A stretch of DNA of 45,158 nucleotides from CAYSIX01 sp964431205 (GTDB lineage Bacteria; Planctomycetota; Phycisphaerae; Phycisphaerales; Phycisphaeraceae). The notes beneath the pieces are model-generated. The model had not been told where the DNA came from, did not search any database, and saw nothing but the letters and a program-made list of their open reading frames with translations. Of the stretch, positions 25,314-34,366 are shown piece after piece; within the stretch, counting starts at the first letter, position 1; each line of letters begins with the position of its first letter. Both the position numbers and the translations under genes were made by a program. The stretch covers positions 1 through 45,158 of the forward strand of contig CAYSIX010000004.1 in the NCBI GenBank assembly GCA_964431205.1, given 5' to 3'.

Positions 25314-26723
25314 ATGCAGCCCGATGCGAAGCTCAAGCCGAAGGACCTGCTCGCGGCGACGCGGCGTGTGTTCGAGCTGGCGGCCGAGAAGGCGCGCACG
25401 CTCGACCGCGCGTGGAAGCCGAGCGACGGCTCGCCCGTGTTCACCGTCAGGGGCCGGTACACCACGCGGGGCTGGACGGAGTGGACGCAGGGCTTCCAGT
25501 ACGGCTGCGCGATCCTGGCCGGCGACGGGCTCGATGACCGGGACCTCATCGCGCTCGGCAAGCGCCGCACCGTGGACCACATGCTCCCGCACGTGACCCA
25601 CACGGGCGTGCACGACCACGGGTTCAACAATCTTTCGACGTACGGCAACCTGCTGCGGCTGATGTCCGAGGGGCGGATCGAGAACGACGAGTGGCAGCGG
25701 CGAACGTACGAGAACGCCGTGGCCGCCAGCGGCGCGGTGCAGGCGGCGCGGTGGAGCGGCGTGCGCGTCGATCAGCCGCACGACCACGCGGCCCGTTCGC
25801 CAACGCTGGGCTACATCTGCTCGTTCAACGGCCCGCACTCGCTGTTCGTCGACACCATGCGGACCACGCGGATCCTCGGCGTCGCCTGGCGCCTCGGCCA
25901 CGTGCTCATGCACGAGGGCGATCGAGCCGCCAACCTGCTCAAGCGGTCCGTGCTGCACGGCCTGACCACCAGCCGGTACGTCGTCTTCCACGGCGACAGC
26001 GAGCACGTGTACGACGTCCGCGGGCGCACGGCCCACGAGGCGACCTTCAACCGCGCCGACGGCTGCTTCCGCGCCCGCGCCACGCAGCAGGGCTACAGCC
26101 CGTTCTCGACCTGGACGCGCGGCCTGGCGTGGGCGATGCTCGGTTACGCGGAGGAGCTCGAGTTCTTCGCCACCATCGATGCCGCCCGGTTCAAGCGGGA
26201 GACGGGCCTGGCCAAGCGCGACGTCGTGCGCATCTACGAGCGCTGCGCGACCGAGACGTGCGACCACTACATCGAGGACGTGACGGCGCTCGACGGCGTG
26301 CCGTACTGGGACGACGGCGCGCCGAACCTGCATCGGCTCGATGACTGGCAGAACCGACCGAGCGAGCCGTACAACGACTTCGAGCCGGTGGACAGCTCGG
26401 CGGCGGCGATCGCGGCGCAGGGACTGATCCGCCTGGGCCGGTACCTCGGTCAGCGGCGCGGGCAGCGGTATCTGCACGCCGGGCTGACCGTCGCGCGCAC
26501 GCTGATGGAGTCGCCGTACCTGTCCACGTCGTCGCGGCATCAGGGCCTGCTGCTGCACTCGGTGTATCACCGGCCCAACGGCTGGGACCACGTGCCCCGC
26601 GGCCGCAGGATCCCGTGCGATGAGTCGAGCATGTGGGGCGACTACCACCTGCTGGAGCTGGCGGTGCTGATCGCGCGGCTGGCGGACGGCGGGCCGTACC
26701 CGACGTTCTTCACGCTTGCTTGA
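25314..26723 (+). CDS. GH88-type glycosyl hydrolase (unsaturated glucuronyl hydrolase-like)
   Basis: A 469-residue protein of the GH88 alpha/alpha-barrel family, whose members remove 4,5-unsaturated uronic acids from the ends of polysaccharide-lyase products. Recognisable stretches are GWTEWTQGFQYGCAIL, VHDHGFNNLSTYGNL (aspartate in the place of the nucleophile region), YSPFSTWTRGLAWAMLGYAEEL, DSSAAAIAAQGLIRLG and SSMWGDYHLLELAV. No signal peptide is visible, so it should act in the cytoplasm on imported disaccharides. The ATG at 25314 lies 3 nt after hisI. The end overlaps the convergent vapC gene by 14 nt. No lyase or transporter for uronic acids is in the window. The substrate is not known. 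Confidence 0.86.
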   Translation: MQPDAKLKPKDLLAATRRVFELAAEKARTLDRAWKPSDGSPVFTVRGRYTTRGWTEWTQGFQYGCAILAGDGLDDRDLIALGKRRTVDHMLPHVTHTGVHDHGFNNLSTYGNLLRLMSEGRIENDEWQRRTYENAVAASGAVQAARWSGVRVDQPHDHAARSPTLGYICSFNGPHSLFVDTMRTTRILGVAWRLGHVLMHEGDRAANLLKRSVLHGLTTSRYVVFHGDSEHVYDVRGRTAHEATFNRADGCFRARATQQGYSPFSTWTRGLAWAMLGYAEELEFFATIDAARFKRETGLAKRDVVRIYERCATETCDHYIEDVTALDGVPYWDDGAPNLHRLDDWQNRPSEPYNDFEPVDSSAAAIAAQGLIRLGRYLGQRRGQRYLHAGLTVARTLMESPYLSTSSRHQGLLLHSVYHRPNGWDHVPRGRRIPCDESSMWGDYHLLELAVLIARLADGGPYPTFFTLA

Positions 26724-27102
26724 CCGGGTATGCGAATCGCAGGCCGTGCGATGCCAACCGACGGAAGTCTGAAACGTTTGAGGTCGCCAGCGGCGAATTG
26801 TCGCCGATCGCCGTTGCCGCGATCAGGCAGTCGTTCAGCGTCCCACGCCTGCGCCCGGTCGCATTGAACAGCGGCGCGGCACGCTCGGCATCCGAACCCG
26901 TGACCGGTAACGGTTCGGCGATCAAGACACGGGCGAACGCCTCTTCATCCCGGTCAAGCGGACCACTCATGAACTCGGCCCACGCGATCGCGCTCATCGA
27001 AAACGATTCGCCGGCTTTCAGCCAATTCGACAAGGCCTCGGCTTCTTCGGAAGCGTGAATGAGCGCACGAATCAGAAACGATGAATCCAGATGGATGGTC
27101 AT
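26710..27102 (-). CDS. vapC: VapC-type PIN-domain toxin
   Basis: A 130-residue PIN-domain ribonuclease, toxin of a type II toxin-antitoxin pair; VapC enzymes cut tRNA or rRNA. The acidic catalytic residues are in place: D6 (IHLDSSFLIRAL), E43 (AWAEFMSG), D91 (TLNDCLIAATA) and D112 (TSNVSDF). The start ATG overlaps the antitoxin stop (ATGA), typical of coupled translation. The 3' end overlaps the convergent GH88-like gene by 14 nt. Its cognate partner is the RHH-like protein directly upstream. Confidence 0.92.
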   Translation of the reverse strand: MTIHLDSSFLIRALIHASEEAEALSNWLKAGESFSMSAIAWAEFMSGPLDRDEEAFARVLIAEPLPVTGSDAERAAPLFNATGRRRGTLNDCLIAATAIGDNSPLATSNVSDFRRLASHGLRFAYPVKQA

Positions 27103-27404
27103 CGGTCGGTCACGCGTCCACGTTGCGTCTTGCTTTCGCTGCGGCGCGAGGCGGCCTTTCGCTCGCGTCGGACGGCGCGCGCCCACGCCTCGGCCTCCTT
27201 CGGCGACTTCGCCGCCCGGGCCTGGATCTGCCGAAACATGTCCCACGCCGGATGGGGTTCACCGGCCTTAGGCAGACGCGTGGTTTGGATCAGTCGTCGC
27301 AGCGCCTCGGATTTGCTCACGCCCCAGCCCGCGGCAAGACGCTCCAGATGCCGAACCGTCTCCGCATCCAGGCTGAACGTTGACTTGATGATCATGCGCG
27401 ACAT
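27099..27404 (-). CDS. vapB: VapB-type antitoxin with ribbon-helix-helix N-terminus
   Basis: A 101-residue protein. Its first 45 residues look like a ribbon-helix-helix DNA-binding domain (IIKSTFSLDAETVRHLERLA followed by VSKSEALRRLIQ). The charged C-terminal part, rich in arginine and lysine, would wrap the toxin. Such antitoxins block VapC and repress their own operon. A perfect 10-bp palindrome (27414-27423) lies in the promoter spacer and is a likely operator. The ATG at 27404 is preceded by TTGATG-N17-TAACAT ending 5 nt before it, suggesting a leaderless message. A start three codons later is possible. Confidence 0.85.
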   Translation of the reverse strand: MSRMIIKSTFSLDAETVRHLERLAAGWGVSKSEALRRLIQTTRLPKAGEPHPAWDMFRQIQARAAKSPKEAEAWARAVRRERKAASRRSESKTQRGRVTDR

Positions 27405-27409
27405 GCCCT

Positions 27410-27438
27410 ATGTTATGGCCATATTCAAACCCCATCAA
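27410..27438 (-). promoter_or_regulatory. Putative vapBC promoter
   Basis: Read on the minus strand, TTGATG (27438-27433) and TAACAT (27415-27410) are 17 nt apart, and 5 nt separate the -10 box from the vapB ATG. The -35 box overlaps the Shine-Dalgarno region of the divergent SDR gene. Confidence 0.45.
27414..27423. promoter_or_regulatory. Palindromic operator candidate in the vapBC promoter
   Basis: TATGGCCATA is a perfect palindrome between the -35 and -10 boxes of the putative vapBC promoter and next to the start of the divergent SDR gene. It is a plausible binding site of VapB. Confidence 0.4.
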
Positions 27439-27449
27439 GGAGATCGGGT

Positions 27450-28223
27450 ATGACGGACCGCAAGACGGCCATCGTGACCGGTTCGAGCCGGGGCATCGGC
27501 CGGGCGATCGCGATCGCGCTGGGCGAGCGCGGGTTCGCGGTGGCGGTGAACTACGCCTCGAGCCGCGGCGCCGCCGAGGACACCGCCCAGCGGGTGCGTG
27601 ACGCCGGCGGCGAGGCGATCATCGTGCAGGCGGACATCGGTTCGGCCGACGATCGCGCCCGCCTGCTCGACGAGTCGCTGTCGCGATTCGGTCGCGTCAA
27701 CCTGCTGGTGAATAACGCCGGGGTGGCGCCGAAGGTGCGGGCCGACCTGCTGGAAACGCCGGCCGAGAGCATCGACTACGTCCTGGACACGAACCTCAAG
27801 GCGCCGTTCCTGCTCACACAGGCGGTGGCACGGGCGATGGTCGTCGGCGGGCAGGCGTGGGGCCGTCGCGCGATCGTCAACATCGGCTCGATCAGCGCCT
27901 ACACCGCGTCGGTCAACCGCGGCGAATACTGCATCGCCAAGGCCGGCATCGCGATGATGACCAGGCTCTTCGCCGCACGCCTGGCCGAGCACGGCATCCA
28001 CGTCTACGAGGTTCGGCCGGGGATCATCGAGACGGACATGACCGCCGGCGTCAAGGAGAAGTACGACAAGCTGATCCTCGAGCAGGGCCTGACGCCGATC
28101 CGCCGTTGGGGCACGCCGCACGACGTCGCCCAGGCCGTCCTGGCCATCGCCGACGGCCGCCTGCCCTTCTCCACCGGCGAGGTGATCAACGTCGACGGTG
28201 GGTTCCACCTGCGCACGCTGTGA
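27450..28223 (+). CDS. SDR-family oxidoreductase (3-ketoacyl-ACP reductase-like)
   Basis: A 257-residue short-chain dehydrogenase with the cofactor motif TGSSRGIGRA (G11, G15, G17), NNAG, the active-site serine in NIGSISAYTAS, Y160 and K164 in YCIAK, and the C-terminal TGEVINVDGGFHL. Many such proteins reduce 3-ketoacyl-ACP (FabG), but family members also act on sugars and other carbonyls, so the substrate is uncertain. The Shine-Dalgarno AAGGAG before the ATG supports the start. It shares a 45-nt divergent gap with vapB. It is followed 45 nt later by the M24 peptidase gene, which seems to have its own promoter. Confidence 0.9.
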   Translation: MTDRKTAIVTGSSRGIGRAIAIALGERGFAVAVNYASSRGAAEDTAQRVRDAGGEAIIVQADIGSADDRARLLDESLSRFGRVNLLVNNAGVAPKVRADLLETPAESIDYVLDTNLKAPFLLTQAVARAMVVGGQAWGRRAIVNIGSISAYTASVNRGEYCIAKAGIAMMTRLFAARLAEHGIHVYEVRPGIIETDMTAGVKEKYDKLILEQGLTPIRRWGTPHDVAQAVLAIADGRLPFSTGEVINVDGGFHLRTL

Positions 28224-28233
28224 ACGCGGCGCG

Positions 28234-28261
28234 TTGCGTTTGCGGCTCGACCGCCTATCTT
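28234..28261 (+). promoter_or_regulatory. Putative leaderless promoter of the M24 peptidase gene
   Basis: TTGCGT (28234-28239) and TATCTT (28256-28261) are 16 nt apart, and 7 nt separate the -10 box from the ATG at 28269. No Shine-Dalgarno is seen in that stretch. Confidence 0.4.
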
Positions 28262-28268
28262 CTGCCGC

Positions 28269-29384
28269 ATGACACGACGCAAACGCACCACGCCGCACGA
28301 CGCCCGGCTCGAGCGCCTGCGCCAGCGCCTCGCCGATTCCAAGGCCGAAGCGCTGCTGGTCACCAACCCTGCCGACATCCGTTATCTGACCGGCTTCGTC
28401 GGCGAGGATTCCTGGGCGCTCGTGCCGCTTCGCTCGGCCCGTCGACCGGTCTACATCCTCAGCGACTTCCGCTTCGACGAGCAGATCAGGCGCGAGGCGC
28501 CGCGGGCGCGCGTCGTGATGCGGAAGAAAGAGTCGCTGGCCGAAGCGCTGGCCAAGGTCCGCAAGCGGCTGCGGATCGACAAGGTCGGCTTCCAGCCCGC
28601 GCACGTGACGGTGGCGACGCGCAAGTCGCTGGGCAAGGCGCTGGGTCGCGGCGGGCTGGTCGAGACCGACGATCAACTGATCAAGCAGCGAGCGGTCAAG
28701 GACAAGCCGGAGCTGGACGCGATCCGCGAGGCGCTGTCGATCCAGCAGCGGGCGTTCCGGGAGGCGCTCGAGTTCGCCAAGCCGGGCCAGAGCGAGTACG
28801 AGGTGTGCGCGTACCTGGAGTACCGGATGCGGGCGCTGGGGGCGGACGGGCCGAGCTTCCCGTCGATCGTGGCGGCCGACGCCAACGCCGCGCTGCCGCA
28901 CGCGATCCCGGGCAAGGCGAAGCTGCGCCGGGGCGGGATCGTGCTGTTCGACTGGGGCGCTCGGTACAACGGGTACTGCTCGGACATGACGCGTGTGATC
29001 GCGTTCGGGCGGATGAAGCCGAAGCTGCGCGAGGTGTATCAGGTCGTGCTGGACGCCCAGCTCGCGGCGATCGACGCGATCCGCCCGGGCGCCGAGCTCA
29101 AGGCGGTGGACGGCGTGGCGCGCAAGCTGATCCGCAAGGCGGGGTACGAAAAGGCGTTCGGCCACGGGCTGGGCCACGGGATCGGGCTGAACATCCACGA
29201 GCAGCCGGTGCTCTCGTTCCGGGCCGAGGGCGAGCTGGAGCCCGGCCACGTCGTGACGGTCGAGCCGGGCATCTACCTGCCGGGCGTGGGCGGGGTGCGG
29301 ATCGAGGACGACGTGCTGGTGACCGAGCGGGGTTGTCGGGTGCTCAGCGATTTGCCCAAGGGGTTGGATTCCGCGATCATCTAG
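28269..29384 (+). CDS. M24-family aminopeptidase (Xaa-Pro aminopeptidase-like)
   Basis: A 371-residue metallopeptidase with an N-terminal creatinase-like domain (EALLVTNPADIRYLTGFVG) and a pita-bread catalytic domain. The metal ligands are visible: aspartates in LFDWGARYNGYCSDMTR, histidine in GHGLGHGIGLNIHE, and glutamates in TVEPGIYLPG and RIEDDVLV. These enzymes remove the first residue before proline in peptides in the cytoplasm. The size matches bacterial PepP/PepQ-like short forms. The start lacks a Shine-Dalgarno but has a -10 box 7 nt upstream. accB follows after 99 nt, an arrangement (pepP-accB-accC) also seen in other bacteria. Confidence 0.93.
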   Translation: MTRRKRTTPHDARLERLRQRLADSKAEALLVTNPADIRYLTGFVGEDSWALVPLRSARRPVYILSDFRFDEQIRREAPRARVVMRKKESLAEALAKVRKRLRIDKVGFQPAHVTVATRKSLGKALGRGGLVETDDQLIKQRAVKDKPELDAIREALSIQQRAFREALEFAKPGQSEYEVCAYLEYRMRALGADGPSFPSIVAADANAALPHAIPGKAKLRRGGIVLFDWGARYNGYCSDMTRVIAFGRMKPKLREVYQVVLDAQLAAIDAIRPGAELKAVDGVARKLIRKAGYEKAFGHGLGHGIGLNIHEQPVLSFRAEGELEPGHVVTVEPGIYLPGVGGVRIEDDVLVTERGCRVLSDLPKGLDSAII

Positions 29385-29483
29385 GTTCATGGGGGCGCGT
29401 CGCGGGGGCACCGCGTCGCGGGCCCGGGGCCGGCGATCGGCGCGGGTCGCCGGGGACGAATCCAGAAGCCATCGGAAGCCTGC

Positions 29484-29954
29484 ATGGTTGACCTCAAGAC
29501 ACTCAAGCAGCTCGTCAAGCTGATGACCGATAACGACTTGACGGAGCTGGACGTGGAAGGGGACGGCGAGCGTGTGAAGCTGAAGCGCGGCGGGGCCGGG
29601 CCCGTCGTCTCGTACGCCGCGCCGGGCACGGTGACGAGTGCGGCGCCGGCGGGCGCCGCGGCGGCGCCGGCGTCTGCGGCCGCGCCGCCCGCGCCCCCTG
29701 CCGAGGACGAGGGCCTCGAGACCATCGCCAGCCCCATGGTCGGCACCTTCTACGCCGCCGCCACCCCCGACGCCGAGCCGTTCGTCTCCGCCGGCTCGCG
29801 CGTCGAGCCCGACACCGTCGTCTGCCTCGTCGAGGCCATGAAGGTCTTCAACGAGATCAAGGCCGAGATGACCGGCACGATCGAGAAGGTCCTGGTTGGC
29901 AACGGCGACGCCGTCGAGTTCGGCCAGCCGCTGTTCCTGGTCAAACCCGAATAG
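29484..29954 (+). CDS. accB: Biotin carboxyl carrier protein of acetyl-CoA carboxylase
   Basis: A 156-residue carrier that holds the biotin moved between the two half-reactions of acetyl-CoA carboxylase, the first step of fatty acid synthesis. It has the N-terminal helical domain, an alanine/proline-rich flexible linker (about 45-75), and the biotinyl domain with SPMVGTFY and the biotinylated lysine K120 in VEAMKVFNE, with PLFLVKPE at the end. The length is typical. It is followed by accC after 78 nt. The 99-nt gap upstream is G+C rich and repeats CGCGTCGCGGG twice. Confidence 0.96.
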   Translation: MVDLKTLKQLVKLMTDNDLTELDVEGDGERVKLKRGGAGPVVSYAAPGTVTSAAPAGAAAAPASAAAPPAPPAEDEGLETIASPMVGTFYAAATPDAEPFVSAGSRVEPDTVVCLVEAMKVFNEIKAEMTGTIEKVLVGNGDAVEFGQPLFLVKPE

Positions 29955-30032
29955 CCCGATCCGCGTCGCCACACGCCGGGGCGTCCGCGGCCTCACGCGT
30001 CGCCGACTCGCCTGGAGCACACGACACCGCCG

Positions 30033-31376
<1,344 letters not shown>

Positions 31377-31679
31377 TTCAGTGGCCAGTGGCCAATGACC
31401 CAGTGGCCGAGTGGTCAAGTGGCCGGGTGACGAAGTGGGGTGGTGGCGGGCGGCGTCGCGGGACTGATCGGGCCTCGGGCCGGACGGGGCTGGTCATACG
31501 GGCGCGCTGACACGGGCAGACGGTGCGATTCAACTCCCGACGAACGCGTGCCCGGATTCGCGCTTCAGACGGTCCGCCTCATGTCTCGAGACTCACCGAT
31601 CAAGGCCCAGTCTGCAAGGCTCACGGCACCAGCCTCACGACTCAAGCCTCAAGCCTCACGACTCAAGCCTCAAGCCTGA
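31377..31679. other. Intergenic region with simple and tandem repeats
   Basis: About 300 nt with no gene. It opens with a run of imperfect GTGGCC-type repeats (about 31381-31426) and ends with two perfect 21-bp copies (31631-31651 and 31652-31672). No rho-independent terminator for accC is recognisable. Confidence 0.6.
31631..31672 (+). repeat. Two perfect 21-bp tandem repeats
   Basis: The 21-bp unit that begins AGCCTCACGACTC is repeated twice without a gap, and the following 5 nt continue a third copy. It lies just before the 3' end of the PilZ gene. No function is suggested. Confidence 0.8.
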
Positions 31680-32072
31680 TCACGCGGCGAGCCAGCAGGC
31701 GGGGCCGGGGTAGGAGTCGCAGGCGTCGCCGAGCAGCGACTTGAGGTGGCCGAAGGACTGCTCGTCGAGGCCGAGGAACTCCAGGCCGTACACGAAGCGG
31801 CGGAAGCCGACCTTCTCGGCGCGGACGACGCGGACGTTGAGCGGGATGCAGACCATGTCGTGCTCGATGACGACGCGGTGCTCCTCGCCGACGTTCCACT
31901 GGGCGGACCCGGTGCGGTGGACCATCATGCCGCCGAGGGAGAGGTCGACGACGCGTCCGATCTGGGCGCGCACATCATGGATGCGTCGGCGGGGGTGGCG
32001 GCGGCGTTCGCTGCGGTGGGGCAGGTCGACGGCGTCGGGGCTCGGCGTCTCGGGCTGTTGGGTGCTGCTCAT
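31680..32072 (-). CDS. PilZ-domain protein
   Basis: A 130-residue protein with a PilZ domain from about residue 22. The c-di-GMP signature is present as RRHPRRR followed by VVDLSLGGMMV; in canonical PilZ the pattern is RxxxR and (D/N)xSxxG. The tail after about 110 is unusual (LGDACDSYPGPACWLAA). It likely binds cyclic di-GMP and may modulate motility, surface polysaccharide or pilus function. The ATG at 32072 has no clear Shine-Dalgarno. It lies 77 nt downstream of mntR on the same strand; whether they are co-transcribed is not clear. Confidence 0.85.
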   Translation of the reverse strand: MSSTQQPETPSPDAVDLPHRSERRRHPRRRIHDVRAQIGRVVDLSLGGMMVHRTGSAQWNVGEEHRVVIEHDMVCIPLNVRVVRAEKVGFRRFVYGLEFLGLDEQSFGHLKSLLGDACDSYPGPACWLAA

Positions 32073-32149
32073 CAGGTGCAAGATCGGCTGATCGGCGGGG
32101 CGGGTTGATCGGAGGCCGCCGGGCGGGTCGAGGTCCGAGAAACCGTTGG

Positions 32150-32815
32150 TCAGGCATCGCGGACGACGATCTTGCGCGCGGCGGAGGTGCCGACGGTGAC
32201 CGAGTCGCGGCCATCGGGCTGGACGGTGACGGCGTCGCCGGTGTCCGAGCGGTCCTGGACGACGACGGCGGTGCCGGGGATCAGGCCGTGGCGATCGATG
32301 AAGCGGAGGAACTCGGGGTCCTGGTCGGTGATGCGTGCGACGGTAAGGGGCTGATCGGTGGGGCAGTCGGCGAGGCTGTTGAGCTGCAACGGCTCGGGGG
32401 CGGGCCCGTGTCGCGGCGGGATCGGGTCGCCGTGCGGATCGGTGTCGGGGTGGCCGAGCAGGACGTCGATGCGTTCGAGGACCTTGTCGGAGATGGCGTG
32501 CTCGAGGACCTCGGCCTCGTCGTGGACCTCCGACCAGTCCAGGCCGAGCACCTCGACGAGGAACAGCTCGATGAGGCGGTGCCGGCGGAGGATCTGGAGG
32601 GCGAGGCGGTCGCCGGCGGGGGTGAGGCGGACGCCGCTGCGGGGCTCGTACGCGACCAGGCCGGCGTCGGCGAGGCTCTTGACCATGGCGGTGGCGGTGC
32701 CGGGGGTGACGCCGACGCCCGCGGCCAGGCGGCCCATGGCGACCAGGGGCTGATCGCTGCCGTGATGAGCCAGATAGAGCTGCTTGAGGTAATCCTCGAC
32801 GGTTCGGCTGGGCAT
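32150..32815 (-). CDS. mntR: MntR/DtxR-family metal-dependent repressor
   Basis: A 221-residue metalloregulator. The N-terminal winged helix is followed by a metal-binding dimerisation domain and a C-terminal FeoA-like SH3 domain (about 140-220). Compared with MntR of Bacillus subtilis, D8 in VEDYLKQLY is kept (DtxR has methionine at that place), as are the histidine of RHRLIELFL and the E..EH pattern in HDEAEVLEHAIS, so manganese is the likely co-repressor. The position-11 glutamate is lysine here. It diverges from the porin and transporter genes, whose expression it probably controls. The start ATG at 32815 is the only good Met near the conserved N-terminus. Confidence 0.9.
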   Translation of the reverse strand: MPSRTVEDYLKQLYLAHHGSDQPLVAMGRLAAGVGVTPGTATAMVKSLADAGLVAYEPRSGVRLTPAGDRLALQILRRHRLIELFLVEVLGLDWSEVHDEAEVLEHAISDKVLERIDVLLGHPDTDPHGDPIPPRHGPAPEPLQLNSLADCPTDQPLTVARITDQDPEFLRFIDRHGLIPGTAVVVQDRSDTGDAVTVQPDGRDSVTVGTSAARKIVVRDA

Positions 32816-32846
32816 GGTCGATTCGCTCGTGGCGGGGCGGGGGGTG

Positions 32847-32883
32847 TTGACAAGTGTACGCCGACGGATATGGTATTGTCCAA
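32847..32883. promoter_or_regulatory. Divergent promoter/operator region between mntR and the porin gene
   Basis: On the plus strand TTGACA (32847-32852) is followed after 16 nt by TATGGT (32869-32874), a possible promoter for the porin gene. The left TTGACAA (32847-32853) and right TTGTCCAA (32876-32883) form an imperfect inverted repeat spanning this promoter, which would suit binding by an MntR dimer. This is inference from position and symmetry. Confidence 0.45.
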
Positions 32884-32905
32884 CGCAAGACTTTGGCGAA
32901 TCAAA

Positions 32906-34312
32906 ATGACAGGTTTGGATACAGGAACAAAGAGGCGGGCGGCGGGTCCGTTGATGCCGCGACTCGAAGCGTGCATCGCGGCGGCGGTCGTGGCGGCGGT
33001 CACGCTGGAGGGCGGATCCCCGGCGCTGGCCGAGTCGCCCCCGGCGTCCCGCGCCCATCACCCGGCCGACCCCACGCCGTCGGCGCGCGACGCCACCGCC
33101 ACCGCCACCACGGCCGCGCCCGAGCCCGACCCGACCGCCGGGCCCGAGGCCGAACCCCTGCTCAGCCGCGAATCCCTCACCGGCTCGTGGCGGGGCGCCC
33201 GCTCCCAGCTCGAGGCGCGCGGCATCAGCTTCGAGGCCAGCCTCGTCGCCGAGTATTCCCAGAACCTGCGCGGCGGGCTCGACACCCAGGGCGACGCCTT
33301 CCGACACCTCTTCGACGCCAACCTGACCTTCGACTCCGAGCCGCTGCTCGGCTACGAGGGCGGCACCCTGTTCGTCGACTTCCAGACCTTCGAGGGTCAG
33401 AACGGCTCGGACGAGGTCGGCGACTTCCAGGCCTTTTCCAACCTCGACGCCGACGGCTTCACCGCCCTCTACGAGCTGTGGTATCAGCAGTGGCTGGCCG
33501 ACGGGGTGATCCGCATCAAGGCCGGCAAGCTCGACGCCAACAGCGAGTTCGCCTACGTCGAGCACGGCCTGGAGTTCCTTCAGTCCTCGATGGGCTTCAG
33601 CCCCACGATCCTCAGCTTCCCGAGCTACCCGGACCCGGCGACGAGCGTGAACGTGTTCCTGTACCCGACGGATCGGATCTACCTCGGCTTCGGGCTTTAC
33701 GACGGGGCGCTGCGGGAGGGGATCGCGACGGGGCGGCGGGGGCCCAGGACGTTTTTCGACAGCCCCGCGGACCTGTTCTACATCGTTGAGCTGGGCCTGA
33801 CCTGGGCGCTGCCCGACGGGCTCGAGGGGCGGCTGGGCCTGGGCGGCTGGGGCCACGACGGCACGTTCGAGCGGTGGGCCGGCGGCGTCGAGGACGGCAC
33901 CTCCGGGTTCTACCTCGTCTTCGACCAGTGGCTGTGGCGCGAGGCGGCAGACGACGCCGACGACGCCCAGGGCGTCGGCGTGTTCGTGCAATACGGCTAC
34001 GCCGACGAGGCGGTCGCCGAGGCCGAGCACCACATCGGCGGGGGGTTTCAGTGGACCGGCGCGCTGCCGACGCGCGACGACGACGTGCTGGGCTTCGGCG
34101 TTTCGACCGTGCTGTTCTCGCAGGAGGCGCGCGAGGCGGGCGAGTTCGCCGTGGCGTCCGAGACGGCGGTCGAGCTGTTCTACCGGGCGCAGCTCACGCC
34201 GTACCTGGCGCTGAAGCCGGACGTGCAGTACATCTTCAACCCGGGCAATCCCGGGGGCCCGGAGACGGACGACGCGCTGGTGGTGACGCTGCGCGTCGAG
34301 GCGTGGTTCTAG
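32906..34312 (+). CDS. OprB-type carbohydrate/metal-selective porin
   Basis: A 468-residue outer-membrane beta-barrel protein. A signal peptide (ACIAAAVVAAVTLEGGSPALA) is followed by an alanine/threonine/proline-rich linker, then the OprB start LTGSWRGARSQLEARGISFEASLVAEY, with RIKAGKLDANSEFAY, FPSYPDPATSVNVFLYP and the closing strand VVTLRVEAWF, ending in a C-terminal phenylalanine as usual for barrel insertion. OprB porins are known for sugar uptake, but here the gene lies directly before a metal ABC transporter and opposite mntR, so manganese (or zinc) entry is a plausible role. The ATG at 32906 is used; ATGs at 32870 and 32954 are also possible. Confidence 0.86.
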   Translation: MTGLDTGTKRRAAGPLMPRLEACIAAAVVAAVTLEGGSPALAESPPASRAHHPADPTPSARDATATATTAAPEPDPTAGPEAEPLLSRESLTGSWRGARSQLEARGISFEASLVAEYSQNLRGGLDTQGDAFRHLFDANLTFDSEPLLGYEGGTLFVDFQTFEGQNGSDEVGDFQAFSNLDADGFTALYELWYQQWLADGVIRIKAGKLDANSEFAYVEHGLEFLQSSMGFSPTILSFPSYPDPATSVNVFLYPTDRIYLGFGLYDGALREGIATGRRGPRTFFDSPADLFYIVELGLTWALPDGLEGRLGLGGWGHDGTFERWAGGVEDGTSGFYLVFDQWLWREAADDADDAQGVGVFVQYGYADEAVAEAEHHIGGGFQWTGALPTRDDDVLGFGVSTVLFSQEAREAGEFAVASETAVELFYRAQLTPYLALKPDVQYIFNPGNPGGPETDDALVVTLRVEAWF

Positions 34313-34323
34313 GATGCGAGCGT

Positions 34324-34339
34324 GACGCCCGGCGGCGTC
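34324..34339 (+). repeat. Short hairpin between the porin and metal-binding lipoprotein genes
   Basis: GACGCC and GGCGTC flank a 4-nt loop, a perfect 6-bp stem just after the porin stop. No T-run follows. It may act as an mRNA processing or attenuation structure, or be chance in G+C-rich DNA. Confidence 0.3.
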
Positions 34340-34366
34340 GCGACGGATGAAGACGGAGCGTGAGCC

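Noticed and set aside
26724..27246. Longer VapC starting at 27246
   Set aside because: The extra 48 residues are antisense-like sequence overlapping the antitoxin gene; the ATG at 27102 matches the PIN-domain start and the ATGA overlap.
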